The notes: generated by a model from the letters alone, not told the origin. A stretch of 64,000 nucleotides of DNA from Terrabacter sp. 28 (GCA_000955875.1 JYOE01000004.1:171355-235354), one strand, 5' to 3'. Numbered from the stretch's first letter, positions 11,526 through 23,838 are shown. Numbers and translations are program-made.

Positions 11526-12365
11526 ATGGTCTCAGCGCTGTCCCCGAGTCGGGCCTCCGACTTCATGTCGTGCCCGATGCTCTACCGCTTCCGGGTCATC
11601 GACAAGCTCCCGTCGCCGCCCACCCAGGCGACCGCGCGGGGCACGCTCGTCCACGCCGTCCTCGAGCGGCTCTTCGACCTCCCGGCAGCCGAGCGCACCA
11701 TCGACGCCGCCGTCGCCCTCGTGCCGCAGGAGTGGCAGCGGCTCGCCGACGAGGAGCCGGCGATGCTCGAGCTGCTGGCCGAGCAGCAGGGCCGCACCGA
11801 CGAGTGGTTCGCCGGCGCCGCCTCCCTGCTGCAGACGTGGTTCGGCCTCGAGGACCCCACGCGGCTCGAGCCCGCCGAGCGCGAGCTCTACGTCGAGACC
11901 GAGATCGACGGCCTCGTGCTGCGCGGTTACGTCGACCGCCTCGACGTGGCGCCGGGGGGTGCCATGCGCGTCGTCGACTACAAGACGGGGCGCTCGCCCT
12001 CCGAGCACTTCGAGGCCAAGGCCCTGTTCCAGATGAAGTTCTACGCGCTCGTGCTGTGGCGTCAGCGTGGCGTCATCCCGAAGCGGCTCCAGCTCGTCTA
12101 CCTCGGCAACAGCGAGATCGTCGCCTACGAGCCCGACGAGCAGGACCTCCTCGGCACCGAGCGCAAGGTCAAGGCGCTCTGGACCGCCATCGAGCGGGCC
12201 GCCACCACCGGCGACTGGCGCCCGAGCCCGAGCCGTCTCTGCGACTGGTGCGAGCACCGCGCCCTGTGCCCAGCCTGGGGCGGCACCCCACCGCCGCTGC
12301 CGGTCGACGCTGCCGAGCGCGCCGTCGATCCCGCCGTCACCGGCCTCGTCGAGATCGACGCCTGA
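11526..12365 (+). CDS. RecB-family PD-(D/E)XK nuclease with Fe-S cluster motif
   Basis: A 279-residue stand-alone RecB/Cas4-like nuclease. The core motifs are GTLVHAVLE (about 37), GYVDRLDV (about 137) and VVDYKTG (about 152). Four cysteines, one in FMSCPMLYRF near residue 17 and three in CDWCEHRALC near 240-249, fit a 4Fe-4S cluster as in AddB and Cas4. It is expected to cut or resect DNA ends. The position next to trmI and arc matches Rv2119. TACAGT lies six bases before the ATG, fitting a leaderless start. There is no CRISPR array nearby. Confidence 0.88.
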   Translation: MVSALSPSRASDFMSCPMLYRFRVIDKLPSPPTQATARGTLVHAVLERLFDLPAAERTIDAAVALVPQEWQRLADEEPAMLELLAEQQGRTDEWFAGAASLLQTWFGLEDPTRLEPAERELYVETEIDGLVLRGYVDRLDVAPGGAMRVVDYKTGRSPSEHFEAKALFQMKFYALVLWRQRGVIPKRLQLVYLGNSEIVAYEPDEQDLLGTERKVKALWTAIERAATTGDWRPSPSRLCDWCEHRALCPAWGGTPPPLPVDAAERAVDPAVTGLVEIDA

Positions 12366-12394
12366 CCTCCGCCCCGTTCGCGCCACCCGGGGCC

Positions 12395-12440
12395 GTATGC
12401 CGTCCGGTGCCGACCCGCAGGTCCGCGCCGGACGGCATAC
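12395..12440. repeat. Near-perfect palindrome between convergent genes
   Basis: Arms of 16 bases (12395-12410 and 12425-12440) begin and end with GTATGCC/GGCATAC and pair with one G-T position. The spacer contains a nested GACC-CGCA-GGTC stem. It sits between the stops of the RecB-like gene and the aminotransferase and has no T-run. Probably a bidirectional terminator-like structure. Confidence 0.75.
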
Positions 12441-12457
12441 GCCCCCTCTCCCGCGGG

Positions 12458-13840
12458 TCAGACGGTGAACTCGTCGGCCACCGACAGGGCCTCGTCGAGG
12501 ACGGCGAGCCCCTCCTCGGCCTCGGCCGGCGTCGTGGTGCACGGCGGCACGACGTGCGTGCGGTTGAAGTGGGTGAAGGGCCAGAGGCCCCGCTCCTTGC
12601 ACGCGGCGGCGAAAGCGGCCATCGGTGCGGCTGCCTCACCGCCGGCGTTGTAGGGCACCAGCGGCTCGCGGGTCTCGCGGTCGCGCACGAGCTCGACGGC
12701 CCAGAAGACGCCGAGGCCACGCACCTCGCCGACGCTCGGGTGCTTCGCCGCGATCTCGCGCAGTCGGGGGCCGATGACGTCGCTGCCCAGCGTGCGCGCG
12801 TTCTCGATGATGCCCTCCTCGCGGAAGGCGTTGATCGAGGCAACGGCCGAGGCGCACGCGAGCGGGTGGCCCGAGTAGGTGAGGCCGCCCGGGAAGGCAC
12901 GCTGGTCGAAGGTGGCGCGGATCTCGTCGGAGATGACGACACCTCCGAGCGGCACGTAGCCGGAGTTGACGCCCTTGGCGAAGGTGATGAGGTCGGGCCG
13001 CACGCCCCAGTGGTCGACCGCGAACCACTCGCCGCACCGACCGAAGCCGGCCATCACCTCGTCGGCGATGAGCATGATGCCGTGCTCGTCGCACAGGTCA
13101 CGCACGCCCTGCAGGTAGCCGTCGGGCGGAACGAGGATGCCGTTGGTGCCGACGACCGTCTCGAGGATGATCGCGGCGATCGTGTGGGCACCCTCGACCA
13201 TGATCGTGTCGCGCAGGTGCTGGAGGGCTCGGTCGCGCTCCTGCTCGTCGTCCTGGGCGTGGAAGGCCGAGCGGTAGGTGTAGGGACCCCAGAAGTGCAC
13301 GACCCCGGGGTAGCCGGGCTCGGAGGGCCAGCGTCGTGGGTCGCCGGTGAGGGTGATCGAGCCGGCGGTCGCGCCGTGGTAGCTGCGGTAGGTGGCCAGC
13401 ACCTTGTGGCGCCCGGTGTGCAGGCGCGCCATCCGCATCGCGTTCTCGTTGGCCTCGGCGCCGCCGTTGGTGAAGAACACCGCCGAGAGCCCCTCGGGGG
13501 CGACCTCGGTGATGAGCCGGGCCGCCTCGCTGCGCGCGTCGTTGGCGAAGGAGGGCTGGATGGTCGCGAGCCGGCCGGCCTGCTCCTGGATCGCGGCGAC
13601 GACCTTGGGGTGGTTGTAGCCGATGTTGACGTTGACGAGCTGGCTGCTGAAGTCGAGGTAGCGCTTGCCCTGGTAGTCCCAGAAGTACGAGCCTTCGGCG
13701 CGCGCGATCGGCAGGGGGTCGATGAGCCCCTGCGCCGACCACGAGTGGAAGACGTGGGCGCGGTCGAGCGCGCGCACCTCGTCCTCGCCCATCTGGTCGA
13801 GCAGGTCCTTGACGACGGTCCGGCGGTCCAGGTCGGTCAT
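12458..13840 (-). CDS. Class III PLP-dependent aminotransferase
   Basis: The 460-residue enzyme belongs to the omega-amino-acid aminotransferase group. It shows TNGGAEANENAMRMAR (about 121-136), SYHGAT, the PLP-binding Asp in MLIADEVMAGFGR (about 262) and the Schiff-base Lys in FAKGVNSGY (about 289). Coupled to methylmalonate-semialdehyde dehydrogenase, the likely substrate is beta-alanine or a similar omega-amino acid, with pyruvate as acceptor; the exact substrate is an inference. An AGGAG site lies ten bases before the ATG. It follows mmsA by 29 bases and is probably in the same operon. Confidence 0.85.
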   Translation of the reverse strand: MTDLDRRTVVKDLLDQMGEDEVRALDRAHVFHSWSAQGLIDPLPIARAEGSYFWDYQGKRYLDFSSQLVNVNIGYNHPKVVAAIQEQAGRLATIQPSFANDARSEAARLITEVAPEGLSAVFFTNGGAEANENAMRMARLHTGRHKVLATYRSYHGATAGSITLTGDPRRWPSEPGYPGVVHFWGPYTYRSAFHAQDDEQERDRALQHLRDTIMVEGAHTIAAIILETVVGTNGILVPPDGYLQGVRDLCDEHGIMLIADEVMAGFGRCGEWFAVDHWGVRPDLITFAKGVNSGYVPLGGVVISDEIRATFDQRAFPGGLTYSGHPLACASAVASINAFREEGIIENARTLGSDVIGPRLREIAAKHPSVGEVRGLGVFWAVELVRDRETREPLVPYNAGGEAAAPMAAFAAACKERGLWPFTHFNRTHVVPPCTTTPAEAEEGLAVLDEALSVADEFTV

Positions 13841-13869
13841 GGTGGGGATGCTCCTGTCTGTCGGCGCGG

Positions 13870-15372
13870 TCAGCGGGTTCGCGGGAAGCCGAGGTCGACG
13901 GTGGACGTCGCCGGGTCGGGCCAGCGCTGCGTGACGACCTTGCCGCGCGTGTAGAAGCTGATCCCCTCGGGGCCGTACATGTGCGTGTCACCGAAGAGGG
14001 AGTCCTTCCAGCCGCCGAACGAGTAGTACGCGACGGGGACGGGGATCGGCACGTTGATGCCGACCATGCCGACCTCGACCTCGTTCTGGAAGCGGCGGGC
14101 CGCCCCGCCGTCGCGGGTGAAGATGGCGGTGCCGTTGGCGTACTGGTTGCGGTTGATGAGGGCCAGCCCCTCGTCGTACGTGTCGACGCGTACGACGGAG
14201 AGCACGGGTCCGAAGATCTCGTCGCGGTAGACGGTCATGTCGGGCGTCACGCCGTCGAGCAGTGTCATGCCGAGGAAGAAGCCGTCGGTCGGCACGTCCT
14301 GCTCGCGGCCGTCGACGACGACGGTGGCGCCGGCCGCGGCGCCCTCCGCGACGTAGCCGGCCACCTTGTCGCGGTGCTCGGCCGTGATGAGCGGGCCCAT
14401 GTCGGTGCCCTCGGCGGAGCCGGGTCCGACCTTCAGCGCGGGCAGTCGGTCGGAGACGGCCCGCACCAGCTCGTCACCGATGCCGCCGACCGCGACGGCG
14501 ACGGACAGGGCCATGCAGCGCTCGCCGGCCGCGCCGTACGCGGCCGAGACGATCGCGTCGGCCGCCATGTCGATGTCGGCGTCGGGGAGCACGAGGGCGT
14601 GGTTCTTCGCCCCGCCGAGGGCCTGGACGCGCTTGCCGTTGGCGGTGCCGCGCTCGTAGATGTACCTCGCGATCGGGGTCGAGCCGACGAAGCTGATCGC
14701 GGCGACGTCGTCGTGGTCGAGCAGCGCGTCCACGGCCTCCTTGTCGCCGTGCACGACCGTGAAGACGCCGTCGGGCAGTCCGGCGCGCTTCCAGAGCTCG
14801 GCGAGGAACAGCGAGGCAGACGGATCCTTCTCGCTGGGCTTGAGCACGAACGTGTTGCCGCAGGCGATGGCGTTGGCGCACATCCAGAGCGGCACCATGA
14901 CCGGGAAGTTGAAGGGCGTGATGCCCGCGACGACGCCGAGGGGCTGGCGGATGCTGTAGACGTCGACGCCGGAGGCGGCCTGCTCGGAGAAGCCGCCCTT
15001 GAGCAGCTGCGGGACGCCGGTGGCGAACTCGACGTTCTCGAGCCCGCGGGCGATCTCGCCGACGGCGTCGGAGAGCACCTTGCCGTGCTCGGCCGTGACG
15101 ATCGCGGCCAGCTCGTCGGTGTGGGTGTGGAGCAGCTCGCGGAAGGCGAAGAGGACGGCCGCCCGCTTCGACAGCGAGCTGGTGCGCCACTCCCGGCTCG
15201 CGGCGGCAGCGGTCTTGACGGCGGCATCCACCTCGGCGGCCGAGGCCAGGGCGACCTCGCCGGTCTGCCGCCCCGTGGCGGGGTCGTGCACGGGTGCGGT
15301 GCGGCCGGAGGTGCCGGGCACGCGCGCCCCCTGGATCCAGTGGTCGATGGTCGTCACGGTGGGCGTCGTCAT
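13870..15372 (-). CDS. mmsA: CoA-acylating methylmalonate-semialdehyde dehydrogenase
   Basis: The 500-residue aldehyde dehydrogenase oxidises malonate or methylmalonate semialdehyde with NAD and CoA, giving acetyl- or propionyl-CoA and CO2. Family signatures are GITPFNFPVMVPLWM (about 145), FVGSTPIARYIYERG, the catalytic Cys in GAAGERCMALS (about 285), and VPIPVPVAYYSFGGWKDS near the C-terminus. The ATG is preceded by TAATGT plus seven bases, with TTGTAT 17 bases further up, so transcription may begin at the start codon. It is the first gene of a two-gene unit with the aminotransferase and is divergent to the MocR regulator. Confidence 0.93.
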   Translation of the reverse strand: MTTPTVTTIDHWIQGARVPGTSGRTAPVHDPATGRQTGEVALASAAEVDAAVKTAAAASREWRTSSLSKRAAVLFAFRELLHTHTDELAAIVTAEHGKVLSDAVGEIARGLENVEFATGVPQLLKGGFSEQAASGVDVYSIRQPLGVVAGITPFNFPVMVPLWMCANAIACGNTFVLKPSEKDPSASLFLAELWKRAGLPDGVFTVVHGDKEAVDALLDHDDVAAISFVGSTPIARYIYERGTANGKRVQALGGAKNHALVLPDADIDMAADAIVSAAYGAAGERCMALSVAVAVGGIGDELVRAVSDRLPALKVGPGSAEGTDMGPLITAEHRDKVAGYVAEGAAAGATVVVDGREQDVPTDGFFLGMTLLDGVTPDMTVYRDEIFGPVLSVVRVDTYDEGLALINRNQYANGTAIFTRDGGAARRFQNEVEVGMVGINVPIPVPVAYYSFGGWKDSLFGDTHMYGPEGISFYTRGKVVTQRWPDPATSTVDLGFPRTR

Positions 15373-15432
15373 GCCCGCAACATTACGTTCCAGTCTTGCA
15401 CCATACAAAGCGCACATTGCTATGTTACGAAC
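15373..15432. promoter_or_regulatory. Divergent, probably leaderless promoters of mmsA and mocR
   Basis: Only 60 bases separate the two start codons. Toward mocR there is TTGCAC (15396-15401) and TATGTT (15421-15426), the latter six bases before the ATG. Toward mmsA there is TTGTAT and TAATGT seven bases before the ATG. The two promoters overlap, so one bound regulator could control both. The AT content is clearly above that of the flanking genes. Confidence 0.6.
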
Positions 15433-16785
15433 ATGCGCGCGATGATCTCGGCCATCGAGGAGCGCCTCGACGCGCCCACCGCGAAGGGGCTGGCCCAGGC
15501 GGTGTCGCGGGCCATCCGCGACGCGACGCTCCTGCCTGGCGACCAGCTGCCACCGATCCGACGGGTGGCGGAGGAGCTGATGATGTCGCCGACGACGGTC
15601 AGCGCCGCCTGGCAGCTGCTCGCCCGCTCCGGCACCATCCGCTCCGACGGACGGCGCGGCACCACCGTCGCCCCGACGACACGCGGCGGTGAGCGCTACA
15701 GCCGCGCCCTGCGCCACGAGTCACCCGTCAGCCTCGACCTGTCGACCGGCATCCCCGACGGCCTGCTGCTGCCGTCCCTGCACACGGTGCTGGCCGGCCT
15801 CGACGACCCCGCCACACCGAGCAGCTACCTCGACGACCCGGTGCTGGACGAGCTGCGGACCGAGCTGCGGCGCGACTGGCCGTATGCCGCGGAGGACCTG
15901 CTCGTCGTCGACGGCGCCATGGACGCGCTCGACCTCGTCACCCGCGCGACGCTCCGGCCGGGCGACCTGGTGCTGGTCGAGAACCCCGGGTTCCCTCCGC
16001 TCCTCGACCTGTTGGAGGACCGCGGCGTCGACGTCGTCGGGGTCCCGCTCGACGAGACGGGGATCGACCTCGACCGCGTCGAGGCGCTGCTCCCCCGCCG
16101 CCCGGTTGCCGTCGTGGTGCAGCCACGGGGTCAGAACCCCACGGGGATCTCCATGTCACCCACCCGGGCCCGTCGCCTCGCCACGCTGTTGAAGGGCCGC
16201 GACTGCATCGTCATCGAGGACGACTCCAGCGGGCCGATCTCGTCGTCGTCACCGATCAGCCTCGGCGCGTGGATCCCCGACCAGGTGCTCCACATCCGCA
16301 GCTTCAGCAAGTCGCACGGTCCCGACCTGCGCATCGCCGCAGTGAGCGGACCCGGCGCCCTGCTCGCCCCGGTGCGGCACGCGCGCGCCCTCGGCCAGGG
16401 CTGGACCAGCCGCCTGCTCCAACGAGTGCTCGCCGGACTGCTCAAGGACGAGGCGTGCACTCGCCAGATCGCCTCTGCCAGAGCGGAGTACGCGCGCCGC
16501 CGTGAGCTCGTCGTCACACGGCTCGCCGAGCACGGCATCCCCGTCCCGGGGTCGGACGGGCTCAACATCTGGGTGCCCGTGCGCGACGAGGCGGCAGCCG
16601 TCCTGCGGCTCGCCAGCCACGGCATCGCCGTGACGCCGGGCTCGCCCTTCTCCGTGGAGCCGGTCAGCGGCCCGGCGGGCCACGTCCGGGTCACGACGGG
16701 ACTGGTGCGGCACGACCACGTCGAGGTCGCCGACCTCGTCGCCGAGGCCGCGACGGTGGGCGCCTGGACCGCCCAGCACCGCTGA
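15433..16785 (+). CDS. MocR-type transcriptional regulator (GntR HTH plus aminotransferase domain)
   Basis: The 450-residue product has a GntR winged helix at about 10-70 (LPPIRRVAEELMMSPTTVSA) and a class I aminotransferase-fold effector domain, with the PLP Lys in HIRSFSKSHGPDL (about 293) and QNPTGISMS. MocR proteins sense amino acids or PLP adducts. Being divergent to mmsA and the aminotransferase across 60 bases, it most likely controls that pair in response to their substrate. No Shine-Dalgarno is visible; a -10 box ends six bases before the ATG. MISAIEER, three codons in, is an alternative start. Confidence 0.88.
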   Translation: MRAMISAIEERLDAPTAKGLAQAVSRAIRDATLLPGDQLPPIRRVAEELMMSPTTVSAAWQLLARSGTIRSDGRRGTTVAPTTRGGERYSRALRHESPVSLDLSTGIPDGLLLPSLHTVLAGLDDPATPSSYLDDPVLDELRTELRRDWPYAAEDLLVVDGAMDALDLVTRATLRPGDLVLVENPGFPPLLDLLEDRGVDVVGVPLDETGIDLDRVEALLPRRPVAVVVQPRGQNPTGISMSPTRARRLATLLKGRDCIVIEDDSSGPISSSSPISLGAWIPDQVLHIRSFSKSHGPDLRIAAVSGPGALLAPVRHARALGQGWTSRLLQRVLAGLLKDEACTRQIASARAEYARRRELVVTRLAEHGIPVPGSDGLNIWVPVRDEAAAVLRLASHGIAVTPGSPFSVEPVSGPAGHVRVTTGLVRHDHVEVADLVAEAATVGAWTAQHR

Positions 16786-16806
16786 GGAAGCGAACCTCTT
16801 TGCTGC

Positions 16807-17184
16807 TCAGGCGCGCTCGGCGTTGCGGGCCTTGACACGTGCGTCCTCGGCGCGCACCTGCGCGAGGATGTCACGCTCGGCGACCAGCCAGTCGGGCATC
16901 TCGTCGAGGAGTGCCTTGATCTGCTCGGTCGTCAGGTGCTCACCGACGCCGGCGCGCACGAGCCCGCTGCCCGAGATCCCGAGGCGACGCGCGGTCTCCT
17001 GACGGGTGTGCGGCCCGTTGCGACGCAGCGAGGCGAGCCACTCGGGCGGCTCGGCCTGCAGCGCGTTGAGCTCGTCACGGCTGACGACGCCGTCCTGGAA
17101 GTCCGCAGGGGTCTCCGAGAGCAGGACGCCGAGCTTCTTCGCGGCCGTCTGGGGCTTCATCGTCTGGGACTTGGGCGAAGGCAT
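16807..17184 (-). CDS. DUF5997 family protein
   Basis: A small 125-residue, basic, mainly helical protein. Residues about 59-80 (HTRQETARRLGISGSGL) look like a helix-turn-helix, and DEMPDWLVAERDIL follows. Relatives are found in actinobacteria, typically beside a gene for a LysR substrate-binding domain, as here. No function is established. TAGGCT lies six bases before the ATG. I infer a DNA-binding role from the HTH-like segment and the partner gene. Confidence 0.8.
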   Translation of the reverse strand: MPSPKSQTMKPQTAAKKLGVLLSETPADFQDGVVSRDELNALQAEPPEWLASLRRNGPHTRQETARRLGISGSGLVRAGVGEHLTTEQIKALLDEMPDWLVAERDILAQVRAEDARVKARNAERA

Positions 17185-17262
17185 GGGCCAAGCCTAGGGC
17201 GTACCCGACGGGCGTCGTGACGCCGTCGGCTTCGGGCGGCGCCGGTCCTCTACGCTCGGGTG
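17185..17262. promoter_or_regulatory. Divergent promoters of DUF5997 and the LysR-effector gene
   Basis: TAGGCT (reading left) ends six bases before the DUF5997 ATG. TACGCT at 17251-17256 ends six bases before GTG 17263. Both suit leaderless transcripts. The 78-base space is the obvious place for a shared operator, but I see no clear LysR-type T-N11-A palindrome. Confidence 0.5.
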
Positions 17263-18126
17263 GTGCCTGCAGGAGAGGAACCCACGACCCGGCCGGGCGA
17301 CGGCGCGCCCTTCCGGGTCGAGTTCGTCCCCGGCGTCACACCCGACAAGTGGCTGCGGATCTGGGGGCGGCGTCTGCCGGACTCGCCCATCGAGGCCGTC
17401 CCGGTCGACGATGCCGACGCCGTCGCGCACCTCCACTCGCGCACCGCGTCGATGGCGCTGCTGCGTCTTCCCGTCGACAAGGACGGCCTGCACGTCATCC
17501 CGCTCTACGAGGAGGTCCCGGTGGTCGTGGTGGCGAAGGAGCACGTCGTCGCGGCGTTCGACGAGGTGGACGTCGCCGACCTCGCGACCGAGGTGCTGAT
17601 GCAGCAGCCGGACGCAGTGCCCGAGTGGGCGGCGGCTGCGACGCCGGAGACCCGCGAGCGGTCGGCCGCGATGCCGGCCATGTCGGCGAAGCAGGCCATC
17701 TCGGTCGTGGCCAGTGGTTCCGGCATCGTCATCGTGCCGCTGTCGGTGGCTCGCGTGCACCACCGCAAGGACGTCGTGCACCGGCCCGTCGTCGGCGTGG
17801 CCCCGTCCCGAGTGGGACTCGCTTGGCGGGTCGACGACGACGACCCGCGCCTCGAGGAGTTCATCGGCATCGTGCGCGGCCGCACCGAGCGAAGCACCCG
17901 CGGTCCGGCGGCCTCATCCCCAATCGGCAAGGGAGATGGGAAGGCTGGTGGAAAGGCCGCCAAGGACGGTCGGGACGGCTCCACGCGCAAGGGCGGCGGA
18001 CACGACGGCGCCCGCCACTCGCGTACGCGTCAGCGCCCGGGCGGGGCGAAGGGCTCGGCCGGCGGCAACACTCGTCGAGGGCGCGGCGGCGCAGCTGGGG
18101 GACGCGGCCGGCGCAAGGGCCGCTGA
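17263..18126 (+). CDS. LysR-type effector-binding domain protein without HTH, with basic Gly-rich tail
   Basis: The 287-residue product starts directly at the periplasmic-binding-like effector fold of LysR regulators (FRVEFVPGVTPDKWLRIWG; LPVDKDGLHVIPLYEEVPV; ISVVASGSGIVIVPLSVAR). The N-terminal winged helix is absent, and no such sequence precedes it. From about residue 208 to 287 the sequence is low-complexity and very basic, rich in Gly, Lys and Arg (ending GGRGRRKGR), which could bind nucleic acid non-specifically. It is divergent to DUF5997, whose HTH-like segment may supply sequence recognition. GTG at 17263 fits the -10 spacing; GTG 17260 is equally in frame. Confidence 0.78.
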   Translation: MPAGEEPTTRPGDGAPFRVEFVPGVTPDKWLRIWGRRLPDSPIEAVPVDDADAVAHLHSRTASMALLRLPVDKDGLHVIPLYEEVPVVVVAKEHVVAAFDEVDVADLATEVLMQQPDAVPEWAAAATPETRERSAAMPAMSAKQAISVVASGSGIVIVPLSVARVHHRKDVVHRPVVGVAPSRVGLAWRVDDDDPRLEEFIGIVRGRTERSTRGPAASSPIGKGDGKAGGKAAKDGRDGSTRKGGGHDGARHSRTRQRPGGAKGSAGGNTRRGRGGAAGGRGRRKGR

Positions 18127-18195
18127 GGCAGGGACGCCGGGACCGCCACGACTGCCGGGGCTGCCGGGACTGCTCAGGGTCGCCTCGGGGTCGCC

Positions 18196-18903
18196 TCAGT
18201 GCCCCGCCCGCGCCCCCGCCACGATCCGGGTGAGGTCGGCAGCCGAGACGCTCGCGAGCGTGTCGATGTGCACCGCTCCCTCGACCTGTGGCACCGGCAC
18301 GACGTGCGGGATCGCGATGGTCGGCACCCCGGCCGCGGTGGCCGAGCGCACTCCCGCAGGGGAGTCCTCGATCGCGATGCAGTCGGCGGGGTCAGCCCCG
18401 ACGAGACGTGCCGCTGCCAGGTAGGGCTCGGGGTGCGGCTTGCCGTGGCTCACCTCGTCACCGGTGACGAGGGCCTGGAAGGCGCCTTCGGGCAGCCGGC
18501 CGACCACCATGTCGGCGAGGGACCGCCACGACATGGTGACCAGCAGGCTCGGCACGCCCAGCTCGCCGAGCTCGAGCAGCAGCTCGCGCGCGCCGGGACG
18601 CCACGGGACTCGTCGCTCGACCTGCGCGATGACGCGTCCGAGCAGGGCGTCGATGATCTCCGGCACCGTCAGCGCGATGCCGGACTGGTCGATGATCAGC
18701 TGTGCCGAGACCTCGAGCGCGTTGCCCACGAGCTTGTGGGCGAACTCGTCGTTCCACACCCCGCCGTGCTCGGCGACGAGCTCGTGCTCGGCCTGGATCC
18801 AGTACGGCTCGGTGTCGACGAGCGTGCCGTCCATGTCCCACAGGACGGCGGCGGGATAGGTCGGCGCGGCGCTGTCGGCGGTCGCGGCCTGCGAGAGGGT
18901 CAC
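18196..18903 (-). CDS. HAD-superfamily phosphatase (beta-phosphoglucomutase-like)
   Basis: A 235-residue HAD hydrolase with the nucleophile motif WDMDGTLVDTEPYW (about residue 22), a helical cap, motif II VTMS, and motifs III/IV GKPHPEPYL and IEDSPAGVRSA. It probably removes phosphate from a small metabolite. Its GTG start lies four bases after the metH stop, so it is probably co-transcribed with metH. The link to methionine metabolism is unclear. Confidence 0.88.
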   Translation of the reverse strand: MTLSQAATADSAAPTYPAAVLWDMDGTLVDTEPYWIQAEHELVAEHGGVWNDEFAHKLVGNALEVSAQLIIDQSGIALTVPEIIDALLGRVIAQVERRVPWRPGARELLLELGELGVPSLLVTMSWRSLADMVVGRLPEGAFQALVTGDEVSHGKPHPEPYLAAARLVGADPADCIAIEDSPAGVRSATAAGVPTIAIPHVVPVPQVEGAVHIDTLASVSAADLTRIVAGARAGH

Positions 18904-18907
18904 CGGG

Positions 18908-22690
<3,783 letters not shown>

Positions 22691-22862
22691 GATGGCTCCT
22701 CTCTGCGGCGCGGGGTGTGCGCCGTCGGACGGGACCGCCCCGAGTCTACGGACCTCGGGCCCGGGCCCGCGCCACCGCCCGCAGTGCGGGCAGCCCCGGC
22801 GGCGCGCCCGGCGGCTCCGGCGACTCCGGCTCCGTGAGGGCGGCAGGTCCTAGGCTGAAGGG

Positions 22863-22928
22863 GTGGACGCGAGCGCGACCACGGTGAAGGAGATGACGTG
22901 CTGGAGTTCGAGGACGTGCCGGAGCTGA
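22863..22928 (+). CDS. Possible leaderless leader peptide overlapping the PAC2 gene
   Basis: TAGGCT at 22851-22856 lies six bases before GTG 22863, the same geometry as leaderless starts elsewhere in the window. This GTG opens a 21-codon frame (starting MDASATTVKEM) that ends at TGA 22926-22928, 31 bases inside the PAC2 gene in another frame. Its codons 9-10 contain the AAGGAG ribosome site of PAC2. It could couple or attenuate PAC2 translation, or the real TSS may lie elsewhere and this frame be meaningless. Confidence 0.3.
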   Translation: MDASATTVKEMTCWSSRTCRS

Positions 22929-23752
22929 CCAACCCGGTGCTCATCGCGGCCTTCGAGGGCTGGAACGACGCCGGCGAGGCCGCCACGAGCGCCGTCCGGC
23001 ACCTGGCCGAGGTGTGGGACGCCGAGGTCGTGGCCGCCTTCGACCCCGAGGACTACTACGACTTCCAGGTCAACCGTCCCCGTGTCTCCATCGAGGACGG
23101 CCGGCGTCTGCTGTCGTGGCCTACGACGCGCATCCTCGTCGCCACCGAGACCGGCCTCGACCGCGACGTCGTGCTCGTGCAGGGCATCGAGCCGTCGATG
23201 CGCTGGCGGGCCTTCTGCATCGAGCTGCTCGAGCTCGCCGAGCAGCTCGGCGTCACGACCATCGTCACCGTCGGTGCGCTGCTCGCCGACGTGCCCCACA
23301 CGCGACCCATCCCGGTGACCGCGACGGCCGACGACGAGGCGGCCATCCACCGCTTCGACGTCGAGGCCTCCCGCTACGAGGGCCCGACGGGCATCGTGGG
23401 CGTGCTGAGCAACACCGCGAGCGAGGCCGGCATCCCGACCGTGTCGGCCTGGGCCGCGGTGCCGCACTACGCCGGTGCAGCCCCGTCGCCGAAGGCGACC
23501 CTGAGCCTGCTGCGCCGCATCGAGTCACTGCTCGGCATCACCGTGCCGCACGGCGACCTCGAGGAGAACGCCCGCGCCTGGGAGCGCGGCGTCGACGAGC
23601 TGGCCCAGTCCGACGAGGAGGTCGCCGAGTACGTCCAGAGCCTCGAGGAGGCCCAGGACACCGCGGAGCTCCCCGAGGCCAGCGGTGACGCGATCGCGCG
23701 CGAGTTCGAGCGCTACCTCCGTGGCCGCGACGACGACCAGACCGGCCGCTGA
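22898..23752 (+). CDS. PAC2-family protein
   Basis: The 284-residue product belongs to the PAC2 family, related to eukaryotic proteasome-assembly chaperones. Its signatures are LIAAFEGWNDAGEAATSA (about 17-34), YYDFQVNRPRV and LLADVPHTRPIPVTATA, with an acidic C-terminus. In actinobacteria it is commonly encoded next to metH and mshC, as in Rv2125. Its molecular role is not settled. GTG at 22898 has AAGGAG five bases upstream. Confidence 0.87.
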   Translation: MLEFEDVPELTNPVLIAAFEGWNDAGEAATSAVRHLAEVWDAEVVAAFDPEDYYDFQVNRPRVSIEDGRRLLSWPTTRILVATETGLDRDVVLVQGIEPSMRWRAFCIELLELAEQLGVTTIVTVGALLADVPHTRPIPVTATADDEAAIHRFDVEASRYEGPTGIVGVLSNTASEAGIPTVSAWAAVPHYAGAAPSPKATLSLLRRIESLLGITVPHGDLEENARAWERGVDELAQSDEEVAEYVQSLEEAQDTAELPEASGDAIAREFERYLRGRDDDQTGR

Positions 23753-23766
23753 GCCCGACCTTCCGA

Positions 23767-23815
23767 TCGAGAGAACACTCCGTCACCCACCGAGGGTGAC
23801 GGAGTGTTCTCTCGA
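23767..23815. repeat. Perfect 22-bp inverted repeat
   Basis: Stem 23767-23788 pairs perfectly with 23794-23815 around the loop ACCGA. The arms begin and end with TCGA and contain GAGAACACTCC. There is no T-tract. It stands between the convergent PAC2 and mshC genes as the first of three related structures, and probably ends transcription in both directions. Confidence 0.85.
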
Positions 23816-23838
23816 CAGGAGTTGCGAGCCCACCCCTC

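Noticed and set aside
11526..12365. RecB-like protein as Cas4 of a CRISPR system
   Set aside because: There is no CRISPR array or other cas gene in the window, and the gene sits in the conserved trmI/arc neighbourhood of actinobacteria.
22691..22862. Cobalamin riboswitch upstream of metH
   Set aside because: The region is only about 170 bases, very GC-rich, and shows neither a B12-box-like sequence nor an evident expression platform.
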